NCBI GenBank assembly: GCA_944391395.1 | Contig: CALXTI010000001.1 | Coordinates: 82,065-146,064 of the forward strand | Direction: 5' to 3' | Origin: an uncultured Alphaproteobacteria bacterium | Lineage (GTDB): Bacteria > Pseudomonadota > Alphaproteobacteria > RF32 > CAG-239 | DNA: 64,000 nucleotides | Shown here: positions 34,858 to 42,456 of the stretch, piece by piece | Position numbering within the stretch: position 1 is the stretch's first letter | How the letters are laid out: the number at the start of each line of letters is the position of its first letter | The notes under the pieces: generated by a model | Told to the model about the DNA's origin: nothing | Databases searched by the model: none | The model's input: only the letters and a program-made list of their open reading frames with translations | Made by a program: the position numbers and the translations under genes

Positions 34858-35220
34858 ATGGCAAATGCGTACAAACGCGGCGAAAAAGACAGCCGTCCCT
34901 GGGGAACATGGGAAGTTTTGGACAGCGGCGACAATTACTGCGTTAAAAAAATTTGTGTCAAACCGCAGGGAAAATTGTCTTTGCAGTTGCATAATCACCG
35001 TTGTGAACATTGGATTATTGTCAGCGGCGAGGCGGTTGTAACGTTAGATGAAGACAAGTTTGTCCGCAAGGCAAACGAATCGGTTTATATTCCGGCGGGC
35101 AGCAAACACCGAATCCAAAACGACGGCGCGGCGCCGGTCGAATTTGTTGAAATTCAAACCGGCGAAAATCTGGATGAAAACGATATTGTCCGGTTGGAAG
35201 ATATTTACGGACGGGTTTAA
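34858..35220 (+). CDS. cupin protein, mannose-6-phosphate isomerase type II-like, 120 aa
   Basis: A single cupin barrel: RPWGTWEVLDSGDNYCVKKI, then metal-binding LQLHNHRCEHWIIVSGEAVV (His-His-Glu-His pattern) and PAGSKHRIQN. This matches the C-terminal isomerase domain of ManC-type bifunctional proteins, here free-standing. It would convert mannose-6-phosphate and fructose-6-phosphate, or act in sugar-nucleotide supply. GAGGAG lies 7 nt before the start, and a terminator follows directly. No guanylyltransferase partner is visible in the window. Confidence 0.8.
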   Translation: MANAYKRGEKDSRPWGTWEVLDSGDNYCVKKICVKPQGKLSLQLHNHRCEHWIIVSGEAVVTLDEDKFVRKANESVYIPAGSKHRIQNDGAAPVEFVEIQTGENLDENDIVRLEDIYGRV

Positions 35221-35241
35221 GCGCGTCTAAAAGCGGATACA

Positions 35242-35271
35242 AAAACGGGGCGGAGAGCGCCTCGTTTTTTT
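35242..35271 (+). terminator. rho-independent terminator
   Basis: ACGGGGCG pairs with CGCCTCGT (one G-U) around GAGAG, ending in TTTTTTT. Confidence 0.85.
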
Positions 35272-35371
35272 GTTGTGTATAAGTTTGTGAAAAAAACATT
35301 TCGGCGGTTGCGAATCACTAAAAGTTAATTAATAGTTAACGCAGATTAAATTGTGATAAAGGAATTTTGTT

Positions 35372-35773
35372 ATGGATTTTGAACCGGAATATGTGACGAC
35401 GCAAACGGATGATATCGTGATTTCGGCTTGTCAGGCTTTTTTGGAAGAAGACGAGGCGGACGGCTGCGGTTATTATTTGCGGATTGAAAACAACTCGGAT
35501 GACAGAATCCAGATTTTGGGCAAAGATTTTAACGTAACCGACGATCGCGGCAACAATTTTTGCGACAATGCGCCGGGGTTTAAGGGCGAAATTCCCGAGT
35601 TGGAACCGGGCGAATATTTTGAATTTGCCAGCAGCGCTCCGGTCAAATCGGCAATGGCGGTTTTGTACGGCAGCTGTCGGATTGTCAAAGAAACGCAAAA
35701 CCTTGTCCAAGACATAAAAATTCCGGAAGTTCCGCTGGTCGGCAATTATGGCGGCGGCTGCACGCTCAATTAA
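35372..35773 (+). CDS. apaG: ApaG domain protein, 133 aa
   Basis: The ApaG (DUF525) immunoglobulin-like fold is visible: YYLRIENNSDDRIQILGKDFNVTDDRGN, then GFKGEIPELEPGEYFEFASSAPV and MAVLYGSCRIV, corresponding to the family's IeN, itd-G, P-l-PG-f-Y-S and G-M-G-y motifs. The family's exact role is unclear; in Salmonella ApaG links to cobalt resistance and magnesium efflux. The usual W in the RHW motif is replaced (GKDF), so it is a diverged member. AAAGGA lies 8 nt before the ATG. Confidence 0.8.
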   Translation: MDFEPEYVTTQTDDIVISACQAFLEEDEADGCGYYLRIENNSDDRIQILGKDFNVTDDRGNNFCDNAPGFKGEIPELEPGEYFEFASSAPVKSAMAVLYGSCRIVKETQNLVQDIKIPEVPLVGNYGGGCTLN

Positions 35774-35816
35774 TAATCTGTTTTATCAAAAACCTTCCTT
35801 GATAAAAAATTAAAAA

Positions 35817-35852
35817 ACCCTGCCGGTTTATAAAAAGGCAGGGTCGCTTTTT
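35817..35852. terminator. bidirectional terminator
   Basis: ACCCTGCC (35817-35824) pairs with GGCAGGGT (35837-35844), with TTTTTT runs on both strands. It separates the convergent apaG and DEAD-like genes. Confidence 0.85.
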
Positions 35853-35866
35853 TCAGGGCGTTGTCA

Positions 35867-36679
35867 TTAATATTCGTTTTGAGCAAGTTCGCCCGGAGCC
35901 AGCAAAAAAGCCGGCGTTTTGTCGCCGAAAGTTTTGTATTGTTCCATCAGGCGCACGGCTTCCGGATCGATTTTTGCCTCGCGGGAAAGGTTTTTCTTTT
36001 CGACTTGGGGTGTTTCGGCTCTTTGCGGCGTGTTTTCCGCCGTTTGGACGACAGGAGATGTTTCCGCCTCATCTTCTTTGGTGCGGTCGATTTTGATTTC
36101 GGCCGGCGTCTTTAAGATTTTATCCAAAACGCTTTGCGTTTCCTTGGAGCGGCGGTTGGTAAACACGATGTTTTGTTTTTCAGCCGGAAGCATTGCCAAC
36201 ACTTTTTCCAAGTTTTTCAGTTGATGTTTTTTCTTAATCAGATTGATGTCGTCAACCACCAAAATGCTGATTTTGGAAAGGTCGATTTTGTCTTCGGCGG
36301 CGATGTCCAAAAGCAAATCGGGCGAGGCGATAATCACATTGGCCTCGGTGTTGATGTCTTGAGAGTTTTCTTGCAGAGTTTCTTCGTTGATTTCGTGATA
36401 TTTGTTAAAAACCGCCAGGCGGTCGGAAACAACGACGGCCTGTGCCGAATCCGCAGTTATAATCAGAATGTTGTCGCCGCGGCGGCGGGAAATGATATCA
36501 ATCAGCGGAAAAACATACGAGCAGGTTTTGCCGCAGCGGCCGGGCGCAATGGCGAAAATGTCTTTGCCGTCCAAAATGGAGGGAATAACGTCTTTTTGCA
36601 CGGTTGTCGGGCGGGAAATGCCCAGTTCCTCAATCGCCTTGATGGTTTGTCGGCTCAAGCCAAGTTCTTGGAAAGTCAT
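35867..36679 (-). CDS. degenerate half DEAD-box helicase-like protein, 270 aa
   Basis: The N-terminus is that of a DEAD-box protein: the Q-motif region (MTFQELGLSRQTIKAIEELGISRPTTVQKDVIPSIL) and Walker A APGRCGKT (about 46-53). Motif II is VVDDINL (DDIN instead of DEAD), motif III SAT reads FTN, and the second RecA domain (helicase C) is absent. After about residue 185 there is a low-complexity Glu/Thr/Pro/Lys stretch and a short tail. It cannot be a standard RNA helicase. It may bind ATP or a partner, or be a decaying gene, although the frame is intact and a terminator is present. Confidence 0.75.
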   Translation of the reverse strand: MTFQELGLSRQTIKAIEELGISRPTTVQKDVIPSILDGKDIFAIAPGRCGKTCSYVFPLIDIISRRRGDNILIITADSAQAVVVSDRLAVFNKYHEINEETLQENSQDINTEANVIIASPDLLLDIAAEDKIDLSKISILVVDDINLIKKKHQLKNLEKVLAMLPAEKQNIVFTNRRSKETQSVLDKILKTPAEIKIDRTKEDEAETSPVVQTAENTPQRAETPQVEKKNLSREAKIDPEAVRLMEQYKTFGDKTPAFLLAPGELAQNEY

Positions 36680-36799
36680 GTTTTAACCTTTTTAAAATTA
36701 CGATAAAATATGGCAGATAGTATAACATTAAATGTTTAAGTCAAGCGCCTTGTCTTAAAAAATAAAACAAAATTAAAGTTTTTTTAAGGAAACGCCGTG

Positions 36800-36942
36800 T
36801 ATGTTTTGCTTAAATTATGCCGTGCAGCCTGCCGTAATGTAGGGTATATATCTCAGGCTATGACTAAAGTCAGGCTTGTCGGGATGGAGGTTCTGCGGTA
36901 TAGTTTTTATTGTAAACAAATATTTTTTTAGGGGAAAATATT
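36800..36942 (+). promoter_or_regulatory. possible structured leader of the 36943 gene
   Basis: A G/C-richer island in AT-rich DNA contains two CAGGCT copies (about 36854 and 36871), the inverted pair TGACTAAAGTCA between them, and outer GCAG/CTGC segments (about 36826 and 36893). It precedes a strong ribosome site (AGGGGAAAATATT then ATG). It suggests a folded 5' leader; no known riboswitch consensus is recognised. Confidence 0.3.
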
Positions 36943-37599
36943 ATGAGACACATTAATGAAAACGGCCGTTCCATGGTCGAAATGTTAGGCGTTTTGGCAA
37001 TTATCGGTGTGCTTTCCGTCGGTGGTATCGCCGGTTATTCCAAAGCCATGAACAAATACAAAATCAACAAAACCAATGACCAACTTTCGATGTTGATTGC
37101 CAACATCCGTACGTTGTTTGCTTCTCAGAGCGATTATAGCGGTTTGAACAACGGTACAGCTATTAAGTACGGTGTTGTGCCGAATGACATGTATACAACG
37201 GCAAGTAACGGAACGTATGCAAGTAATTACACCATTAGCAACCCGTTTGCCGGTGATGTCGAAATCGCGGTCAGCGGTTCAGACGCCGGTCACACCACAC
37301 ATGCTTTTACGGTTACCTATGAAAACATCCCGCAGGAAGCCTGTGTTAACATCATGACTTCCGACTGGGGTTCCGGCCAAGGTTCCGGTTTGATTGCCAT
37401 TGCAGTTGCCGGTGCTGATTCGGGTGATCCGACGACGCCTGCTTTGGGCAATGTGTTTGTCGGTGCTGATGGTACGAAGGCAAGTGCTACCGGCGCGATT
37501 GCCACACCGGGTGGTGCAAAACAGGATGCGCCTTTGACGGTTTCCGAAGCCATGACGGCTTGTTTGACCAAAAACACCATTGTCTGGAAGTACTACTAA
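36943..37599 (+). CDS. prepilin-like protein, 218 aa
   Basis: MRHINENGRSMVEMLGVL and the hydrophobic stretch after it are a class III prepilin leader, with cleavage after Gly8 and Glu at mature position 5, then the hydrophobic spine ending GGIAGYSKAM. The globular part is rich in Gly, Ala, Thr and Ser, with two Cys (EACVNIM, TACLTKN). It has an upstream G-rich ribosome site and its own terminator. It is the most pilin-like of the three relatives in this window and may be a major pilin. No pilus genes are adjacent. Confidence 0.78.
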   Translation: MRHINENGRSMVEMLGVLAIIGVLSVGGIAGYSKAMNKYKINKTNDQLSMLIANIRTLFASQSDYSGLNNGTAIKYGVVPNDMYTTASNGTYASNYTISNPFAGDVEIAVSGSDAGHTTHAFTVTYENIPQEACVNIMTSDWGSGQGSGLIAIAVAGADSGDPTTPALGNVFVGADGTKASATGAIATPGGAKQDAPLTVSEAMTACLTKNTIVWKYY

Positions 37600-37626
37600 T
37601 CCTGAAACGGGTGTTTCGCTTACAAA

Positions 37627-37660
37627 AAAAGCTCTCTTGCAAAAGAGAGCTTTTCTGTTT
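37627..37660 (+). terminator. rho-independent terminator
   Basis: AAAAGCTCTCTT (37627-37638) pairs with AAGAGAGCTTTT (37643-37654), followed by CTGTTT. Confidence 0.85.
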
Positions 37661-37943
37661 CTTAAAAACTTATGCGTTCGACGCGGAGTTTGACGTTGAG
37701 CTTGGCGAAGTTTACAGCGACGGGGCAGAAAAGAAACGGCAGGACTTAAAAAAGTACGGCTTAGCCATAACAGCGGGAAAAGAGAGTTTTCCGCTCTTGC
37801 CTAAGGCTGAGGGACGAGATGCCGCATTTGTGGTCAGGGTTTGCAATTTTTTTTATTTCGGATGAAAAAAAATCTTGCCGAATGCCGCGCCATGGTTTAT
37901 AAGCAGCATACAAAGAACAGATTTTTTTAGGAGAATATAAAAA
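37661..37943. other. intergenic region with possible coding debris
   Basis: A plus-strand frame through 37660-37865 reads FDAEFDVELGEVYSDGAEKK, which looks protein-like but has no start or ribosome site and begins inside the preceding terminator. A gene remnant or chance are both possible. The end carries the ribosome site of the yebC-type gene. Confidence 0.25.
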
Positions 37944-38699
37944 ATGTCCGGACATTCGCAATTTAAAAATATTATGTATCGCAAAGGGGCGCAAGACGCC
38001 AAAAAAGCCCGCGTGTTTGCCAAACTGGCGCGCGAAATCACGGTTGCCGCCAAAAGCGGTTTGCCCGAACCTGATAAAAATCCGCGTTTGCGTTTGGCGA
38101 TTCAGGCCGCGCGTGCGGAGAGCATGCCGAAAGACAATATTGAACGCGCTATCGCCAAAGCAACGCAAACCGCCGGCGGCGCCGATTTTGTCAGTATGCG
38201 CTATGAAGGCTATGCGCCAAACAAAGCGGCCGTTATCGTTGAGGCTTTGACCGATAATAAAAACCGCACGGCCGGCAATGTCCGCACCATCTTCGGTAAA
38301 CGCGGCGGCGCCATGGGCGAAAGCGGCTCGGTAACGTTCAATTTTGAGCGAATCGGCCATATTCAATATCCGGCAGCCGTTGCAGAGGCTGACAAGGTGT
38401 TTGAGGCGGCTCTGGAAGCCGGCGCCAATGATGTGATTTCCGATGAGGAATTTCATGATATCGAAACTTTGCCTGATGATTTGTCGGCGGTTACCGACGC
38501 GCTGGAAAAGCAATTCGGCACGCCGTCCGTTTCTCGTCTGGACTGGAAACCGATGGTTAAGACCGAAATCACCGACCTGGAAACGGCAAAGAAGTTTTTG
38601 GAATTTATCGACGCGCTGGAAGAAGACGACGATGTGCAGCATGTTTATCATAATGCCGAAATCGCCGATGAGGTGATGGCGCAACTGGAGCAGGAATAA
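37944..38699 (+). CDS. yebC: YebC/PmpR family protein, 251 aa
   Basis: It opens MSGHSQFKNIMYRKGAQDAKKARVF, the family signature, with LRLAIQAARAESMPKDNIERAI and YEGYAPNKAAVIVEALTDNKNRTAGNVR in the middle. The three-domain fold and length (about 250) are normal. Family members act as transcription regulators and, in recent work, as ribosome-associated factors for proline-rich stretches. It lies just upstream of ruvC, the conserved yebC-ruvC order. TAGGAG precedes the start. Confidence 0.95.
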   Translation: MSGHSQFKNIMYRKGAQDAKKARVFAKLAREITVAAKSGLPEPDKNPRLRLAIQAARAESMPKDNIERAIAKATQTAGGADFVSMRYEGYAPNKAAVIVEALTDNKNRTAGNVRTIFGKRGGAMGESGSVTFNFERIGHIQYPAAVAEADKVFEAALEAGANDVISDEEFHDIETLPDDLSAVTDALEKQFGTPSVSRLDWKPMVKTEITDLETAKKFLEFIDALEEDDDVQHVYHNAEIADEVMAQLEQE

Positions 38700-38727
38700 G
38701 CGTTCGGAATTTTAAAAAGGTTGAGCG

Positions 38728-39210
38728 TTGGTTAAAGTGTTGGGACTTGACCCCAGTCTTTCCTCAACCGGCTGGGGTGTCATTGAGGTGGAAAACAACC
38801 GTCTGCGCTATGTCGCCGACGGTTTTATCCCGACCGATGCCGGACTTCCGATAGAACAACGCTTGGATTTTCTTTATCGCAGCATTTGCAACGTGATTGA
38901 TACATACAATCCCGACGAGGCGGCCATCGAAATCGTATTTTTGAACACGAATCCACATTCCACTTTGAAATTAAGCATGGCGCGCGGCGTGGTGATTCTG
39001 GCGCCGGGGACGTATGGTATTCCATTGTTTGAGTATGAGCCGAACAAGGTGAAAAAAGCGACCGTCGGCGTCGGCAAGGCGGCCAAAGACCAAGTGGAAA
39101 CGATGGTGAAAATTTTGCTGCCGGGCTGCAAGCCGAAAAACAACGACTCCTCGGACGCGTTGGCAATCGCCATTACGCACGCTCATTTTCGCAACGCGCC
39201 GCGGCGTTAG
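38728..39210 (+). CDS. ruvC: Holliday junction resolvase RuvC, TTG start, 160 aa
   Basis: RNase H-fold endonuclease. The first acidic residue lies in VLGLDPSLSSTGWG, the second in AAIEIVFLNTNPHS and the C-terminal pair in NNDSSDALAIAITH, giving a complete DEDD-type active site. It cleaves Holliday junctions with RuvAB. The start is the TTG at 38728, 8 nt after AAGG. Slightly short compared with 173 aa in E. coli. ruvA and ruvB are not next to it in this window; the minus-strand gene downstream overlaps its end by 4 nt. Confidence 0.92.
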   Translation: MVKVLGLDPSLSSTGWGVIEVENNRLRYVADGFIPTDAGLPIEQRLDFLYRSICNVIDTYNPDEAAIEIVFLNTNPHSTLKLSMARGVVILAPGTYGIPLFEYEPNKVKKATVGVGKAAKDQVETMVKILLPGCKPKNNDSSDALAIAITHAHFRNAPRR

Positions 39211-40142
39211 TTTTTTGCAGCCGGATGATAATAGCGTTTTTTGGCGTTTTCGCCGTTTTTTAAGCGATAATATTTGCGAAATTCACACAAACTGTTTTGC
39301 ACATCATGCAGGCAGAGGTATTGTCCGCCGCAATATTCCGGATTTTGCCAGCGAATGAGCTCCCAGTCTTTGCCGGTACGGGCTTTGAGCGCGGCAAAAG
39401 CCGCGGGCTGCATTTGCCACAGCATACGGCATTTTTCATCGGCGTTTTTTGGGGAGAGCTTTTGATTAAAAATAATGTTCAAACCCCAATGAGCGCCGGG
39501 GCCGACGATTAAAAAGTCGTTTGCCGTGTAAGGCACGATGTCGCCGGCATAAGTGGCGTCAAGCAAGATTTGTCCGGCTAGAAACGGACCGGCGAGCGGA
39601 ATGCTTTGCGTTAGGATTTTTACACCGAGCGCAGGCGGTGAAGAGCGCAGTCTGCGCAGCAGCGAATCCAACTTCGGACACAGGTCGGCAAGCATTAAAA
39701 GAATTTGAACGTGCTTGTCATGCGGTCGGTATGTCGGGTTGTAGGCGTGGGCGGTAATCAGATACGCGTTGGAAAAAATATTGCTTTGCGCTTTTTTGGC
39801 GTCAAACCGCCGTTCAAATTTTTTGAAATCAAAATCTTCAGGGTCTAAAAGCCCGCCGAACAGGTTTTCAACGGTGTCGCGCCGGTTGAAGAAACGGTAG
39901 GCGATGATGTTAAAAAGTTTTTGGCGCGGCGCAATCGGCTTTTTGAGGTGTTCGGTAATCGCCAGCGTGCCGCCGTCGAGTTCGCGGTACACATTGCAAA
40001 AGCGAAAGTTTTGCAATATTTTATCATCCGTCCATGGCGCCGGTTGCTGCAAAAAGGTGCGTTTATGCCAGACGGATTGCCGGTCATAAACAAATTCAAA
40101 AAAAGCGTTGATGTTTTGTTGGGTCGGGTTGTTTTCAGACAT
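39207..40142 (-). CDS. putative DNA base hypermodification protein (HMUDK_hel-type helical domain), 311 aa
   Basis: The N-terminus FFEFVYDRQSVWHKR, then PAPWTDDKILQNFRFCNVYRELD, matches the family described with 5-hmdU DNA kinases and alpha-glutamyl/putrescinyl-thymine pyrophosphorylases, whose helical domain is related to HhH DNA glycosylases. Later segments also fit: IPLAGPFLAGQILLDATY (helix-hairpin-helix-like) and DFLIVGPGAHWGLNIIF. In phages these proteins act in thymine hypermodification. No kinase P-loop, glycosyl- or aminotransferase partner is visible here. It lies between ruvC and recX, 2 nt from the recX stop, so a repair-type role on modified bases is equally possible. Family identification is from memory of the motifs. 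Confidence 0.7.
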   Translation of the reverse strand: MSENNPTQQNINAFFEFVYDRQSVWHKRTFLQQPAPWTDDKILQNFRFCNVYRELDGGTLAITEHLKKPIAPRQKLFNIIAYRFFNRRDTVENLFGGLLDPEDFDFKKFERRFDAKKAQSNIFSNAYLITAHAYNPTYRPHDKHVQILLMLADLCPKLDSLLRRLRSSPPALGVKILTQSIPLAGPFLAGQILLDATYAGDIVPYTANDFLIVGPGAHWGLNIIFNQKLSPKNADEKCRMLWQMQPAAFAALKARTGKDWELIRWQNPEYCGGQYLCLHDVQNSLCEFRKYYRLKNGENAKKRYYHPAAKN

Positions 40143-40144
40143 TT

Positions 40145-40690
40145 TTAAGAATAATCCTCATTTAAAACGTCGCAGACAAGGTCGTAGTCAAAACCGGCGC
40201 GGACAAGCGCAGCCATGTCTTTTTGACGGTTTTGCCTGCGGCTTTCGGCATCGGGGCGGAAAGGACCGATTTTTTTCTTGCGGGCGAGTTTTAGAGCCAT
40301 CTCGCGCGGGTCGTATTCCTGATTGCTCAAAAGGCGGTTGACGGTTTCTTCGGCAATGCCTTTTTGGAAAAGTTTGGTCTTGATATAGCGTTCGGGTTTT
40401 CCGGCGCTCAAATAGTCCCGGATTTTGATTTCGGCGTAGCGCTCGTCGTCCAGATAATGCCATTTTTCAAATTCTTGCAAGAGTTCTTCAATCCAGTCGT
40501 AAGCCTCGAATTTATCAAAATCCGGCGTTTGGCGGGCATAATCATCCACGCGGCGCTTTAAAACCCGACGCAGGTTTTCAACCGAAGATTCAAAACGCTT
40601 CAGATAATATAAACCGATGTTTTTTAAGCGTTGTCGCGTTATTTTACGCAACGTTTTTTGGCGCGGTTTGTTTTGAGTTTCTTCCAACAC
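40145..40690 (-). CDS. recX: regulatory protein RecX, GTG start, 181 aa
   Basis: Three helical repeats of the RecX family: YLKRFESSVENLRRVLKRRV, WHYLDDERYAEIKIRDYLSAGKPERYIKTKLFQKGI, and a third with ALKLARKKKIGPF. RecX caps and inhibits RecA filaments. The start is set at GTG 40690, 8 nt after AGGA; the longer ATG frame to 40768 would run into the divergent hslO start at 40758. recA is not in the window. Confidence 0.85.
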   Translation of the reverse strand: MLEETQNKPRQKTLRKITRQRLKNIGLYYLKRFESSVENLRRVLKRRVDDYARQTPDFDKFEAYDWIEELLQEFEKWHYLDDERYAEIKIRDYLSAGKPERYIKTKLFQKGIAEETVNRLLSNQEYDPREMALKLARKKKIGPFRPDAESRRQNRQKDMAALVRAGFDYDLVCDVLNEDYS

Positions 40691-40757
40691 TTGAAAATTC
40701 CTTTTATTTTTCCTAAATTGTACACGATTGTTTGATAATATAAAGGAATTATAAAAA

Positions 40758-41681
40758 TTGAGTAACAAAAATTTTGATAACTGCGTGTCTTTTTATATTC
40801 ATGACGGCGCATTTGCCGGGCGTTTGGTGCGCTTAAACGATGTTCTGCAAGATATTTTTAAGCGGCATGATTATCCCGTTAACGTGTCGGCGGCTTTGTC
40901 CGAAACAACCGCATTGGCGGTTTTGCTTGCGAACGCTTTGAAATATAAGGGCTTGTTTACGCTGCAAATTCAGGGCAATGGTCCGGTTTCGCTGTTGGTG
41001 GCCGATGTAACTTCGGAAGGAAAAGTGCGCGCCTCGGCCAAATTTGATGAAGATAAATTGGAAAAAGCCAAAATTTTACGCAAAACGGAAGATGAAATTG
41101 AGGAAGTTCCGCATCTGGTCGGCGGCGGTTATATGGCCTTTACCATTGACCAGGGGCCGGAAACCGAACTTTATCAAGGCGTGGTCGATTTGCAGGGGAA
41201 AAATCTGACCGAACTGGCGCTGCGTTATTTTAAGCAATCGGAACAGATTGACACGATTTTGAAGTTGTTTGTCAAACGACCGGAAGGCGAAAGCAAAAGC
41301 TGGCAGTCGGCGGGAATTTTGTTGCAAAAAGTGCCGGTCAAGGGCGGAAAAGAGTTTTCGGAAGACGAAGACGCTTTGAAAGAAGCGTGGAACGAGGCGG
41401 AGGTCTTTATCGGCAGTTTGTCCGCCGACGAGATTTTTAATGCCGATTTAAGCTCGGAAGAAATTTTGTATCGTTTGTTCCATGCCCACAAGTTGGAAAC
41501 CGGCAAAGAAAAAAAATATGAATTCGGGTGCCGCTGCAGCCGCGATAAGTTGTTTTCCACATTAAGCGGATTTGGCAAAAACGAAATCGAAGAGATGGCC
41601 GAAGACGGAAAAATCACCGCCACTTGCAGTTTTTGCTCGGAAAAATATGTTTTTGACAAAGATGAACTGCTGAAACATTAA
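40758..41681 (+). CDS. hslO: redox-regulated chaperone Hsp33, TTG start, 307 aa
   Basis: The Hsp33 N-terminal domain (FYIHDGAFAGRLVRLNDVLQDIFKRHDYP, then LKYKGLFTLQIQGNGPVSLLVAD) is followed by the zinc-binding redox switch with CRCSRDK and ATCSFCSEKYVFD (CxC and CxxC). Under oxidative stress the Cys form disulfides, zinc is released and the chaperone binds unfolding proteins. The start is TTG at 40758, with AAGGA about 9 nt upstream. Monocistronic with a strong terminator. Confidence 0.95.
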   Translation: MSNKNFDNCVSFYIHDGAFAGRLVRLNDVLQDIFKRHDYPVNVSAALSETTALAVLLANALKYKGLFTLQIQGNGPVSLLVADVTSEGKVRASAKFDEDKLEKAKILRKTEDEIEEVPHLVGGGYMAFTIDQGPETELYQGVVDLQGKNLTELALRYFKQSEQIDTILKLFVKRPEGESKSWQSAGILLQKVPVKGGKEFSEDEDALKEAWNEAEVFIGSLSADEIFNADLSSEEILYRLFHAHKLETGKEKKYEFGCRCSRDKLFSTLSGFGKNEIEEMAEDGKITATCSFCSEKYVFDKDELLKH

Positions 41682-41716
41682 TTAAGTGCTTGCATCGGCT
41701 GAAATTTTGTATTAAA

Positions 41717-41752
41717 AAAAACATGTCACCTTTGGTGACATGTTTTATGTTT
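41717..41752 (+). terminator. terminator of hslO
   Basis: AAAACATGTCACC and GGTGACATGTTTT form a perfect 13-bp stem with a 3-nt loop, followed by ATGTTT. Confidence 0.9.
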
Positions 41753-41760
41753 AATAACGG

Positions 41761-42378
41761 ATGAAGATGATGAGAAGTTTGAATAAAATTTTTGCGGCGG
41801 CCGCAGTGGCCTTTTTGAGCGCTTGTGCCGGCAACCAGGATGTGGCCGAAACCAGACGCTATGTCGAACCGCGTTTTGATGATGAGTTGAAAATTGAACT
41901 GGCGGTAAATAAAATTGATATTGTTTCGGAATTTACGCCTTCTTTTACACGGCCGAACGTTGAACATCTTTTCCCGGTTTCAATTGAAAAAGCGGCACGG
42001 ATTTGGGCAAACGACCGTTTGGTCGCGGCGGATTTTGATTCAAACCGCGTGGCGGAATTTATTATTAAAGACGCAAGCGTAACCGAAGTTGAAGAAAAAG
42101 CTTCGCAGTTGTTTTATAAAGATAATTTGAAATATCGGGCGACGCTGGCGGTGGTTTTGAAAATCAGCTCGGCAAACGGACAATCGCAGGCGCAAACTTC
42201 CATTGAAGCCTGGCGCGAGCTGACTATGCCGATTGATACCAGCATTGAGGATAAAGAAAAATATTGGAATGAGATGGTGTATAAATTGTTGGAAGAATTT
42301 AATACTCAGATGGAAGAAAATATACATCAGTATTTGAATATGTATGTCAAAGACAGCCATCTTATTAAAGAATATTGA
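41761..42378 (+). CDS. putative lipoprotein, 205 aa
   Basis: The signal peptide ends in a lipobox LSAC (Cys at about 22), so the protein should be lipid-anchored. The mature domain has DELKIELAVNKIDIVSEF and IWANDRLVAAD, then VEEKASQLFYKDNLKYRATLAVVLKI, an alpha/beta pattern with a long C-terminal helix that resembles secreted alphaproteobacterial lipoproteins of unknown function. The start is uncertain: three ATGs occur within 10 nt and no strong ribosome site is seen. It ends 79 nt before ampG. Confidence 0.65.
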   Translation: MKMMRSLNKIFAAAAVAFLSACAGNQDVAETRRYVEPRFDDELKIELAVNKIDIVSEFTPSFTRPNVEHLFPVSIEKAARIWANDRLVAADFDSNRVAEFIIKDASVTEVEEKASQLFYKDNLKYRATLAVVLKISSANGQSQAQTSIEAWRELTMPIDTSIEDKEKYWNEMVYKLLEEFNTQMEENIHQYLNMYVKDSHLIKEY

Positions 42379-42456
42379 TGAAATTTGTTTTTATCAAGGC
42401 GCCTTTATGGCGCTTTTTTTGTTAAGATGTTTACGGCTTTAACTTAAATTTAAGCC

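Noticed and set aside
36680..36800. Known riboswitch (cyclic-di-GMP type) before the 36943 gene
   Set aside because: The folded patch does not contain the expected conserved segments; only a generic structured leader is claimed.
37560..37865. Plus-strand frame of 101 codons after the prepilin-like gene
   Set aside because: Starts inside the preceding gene, crosses a strong terminator and has no ribosome site. Kept only as possible debris.
37761..38684. Minus-strand frame of 307 codons opposite yebC
   Set aside because: Antisense shadow of the YebC-family gene, which has clear family motifs and a ribosome site.
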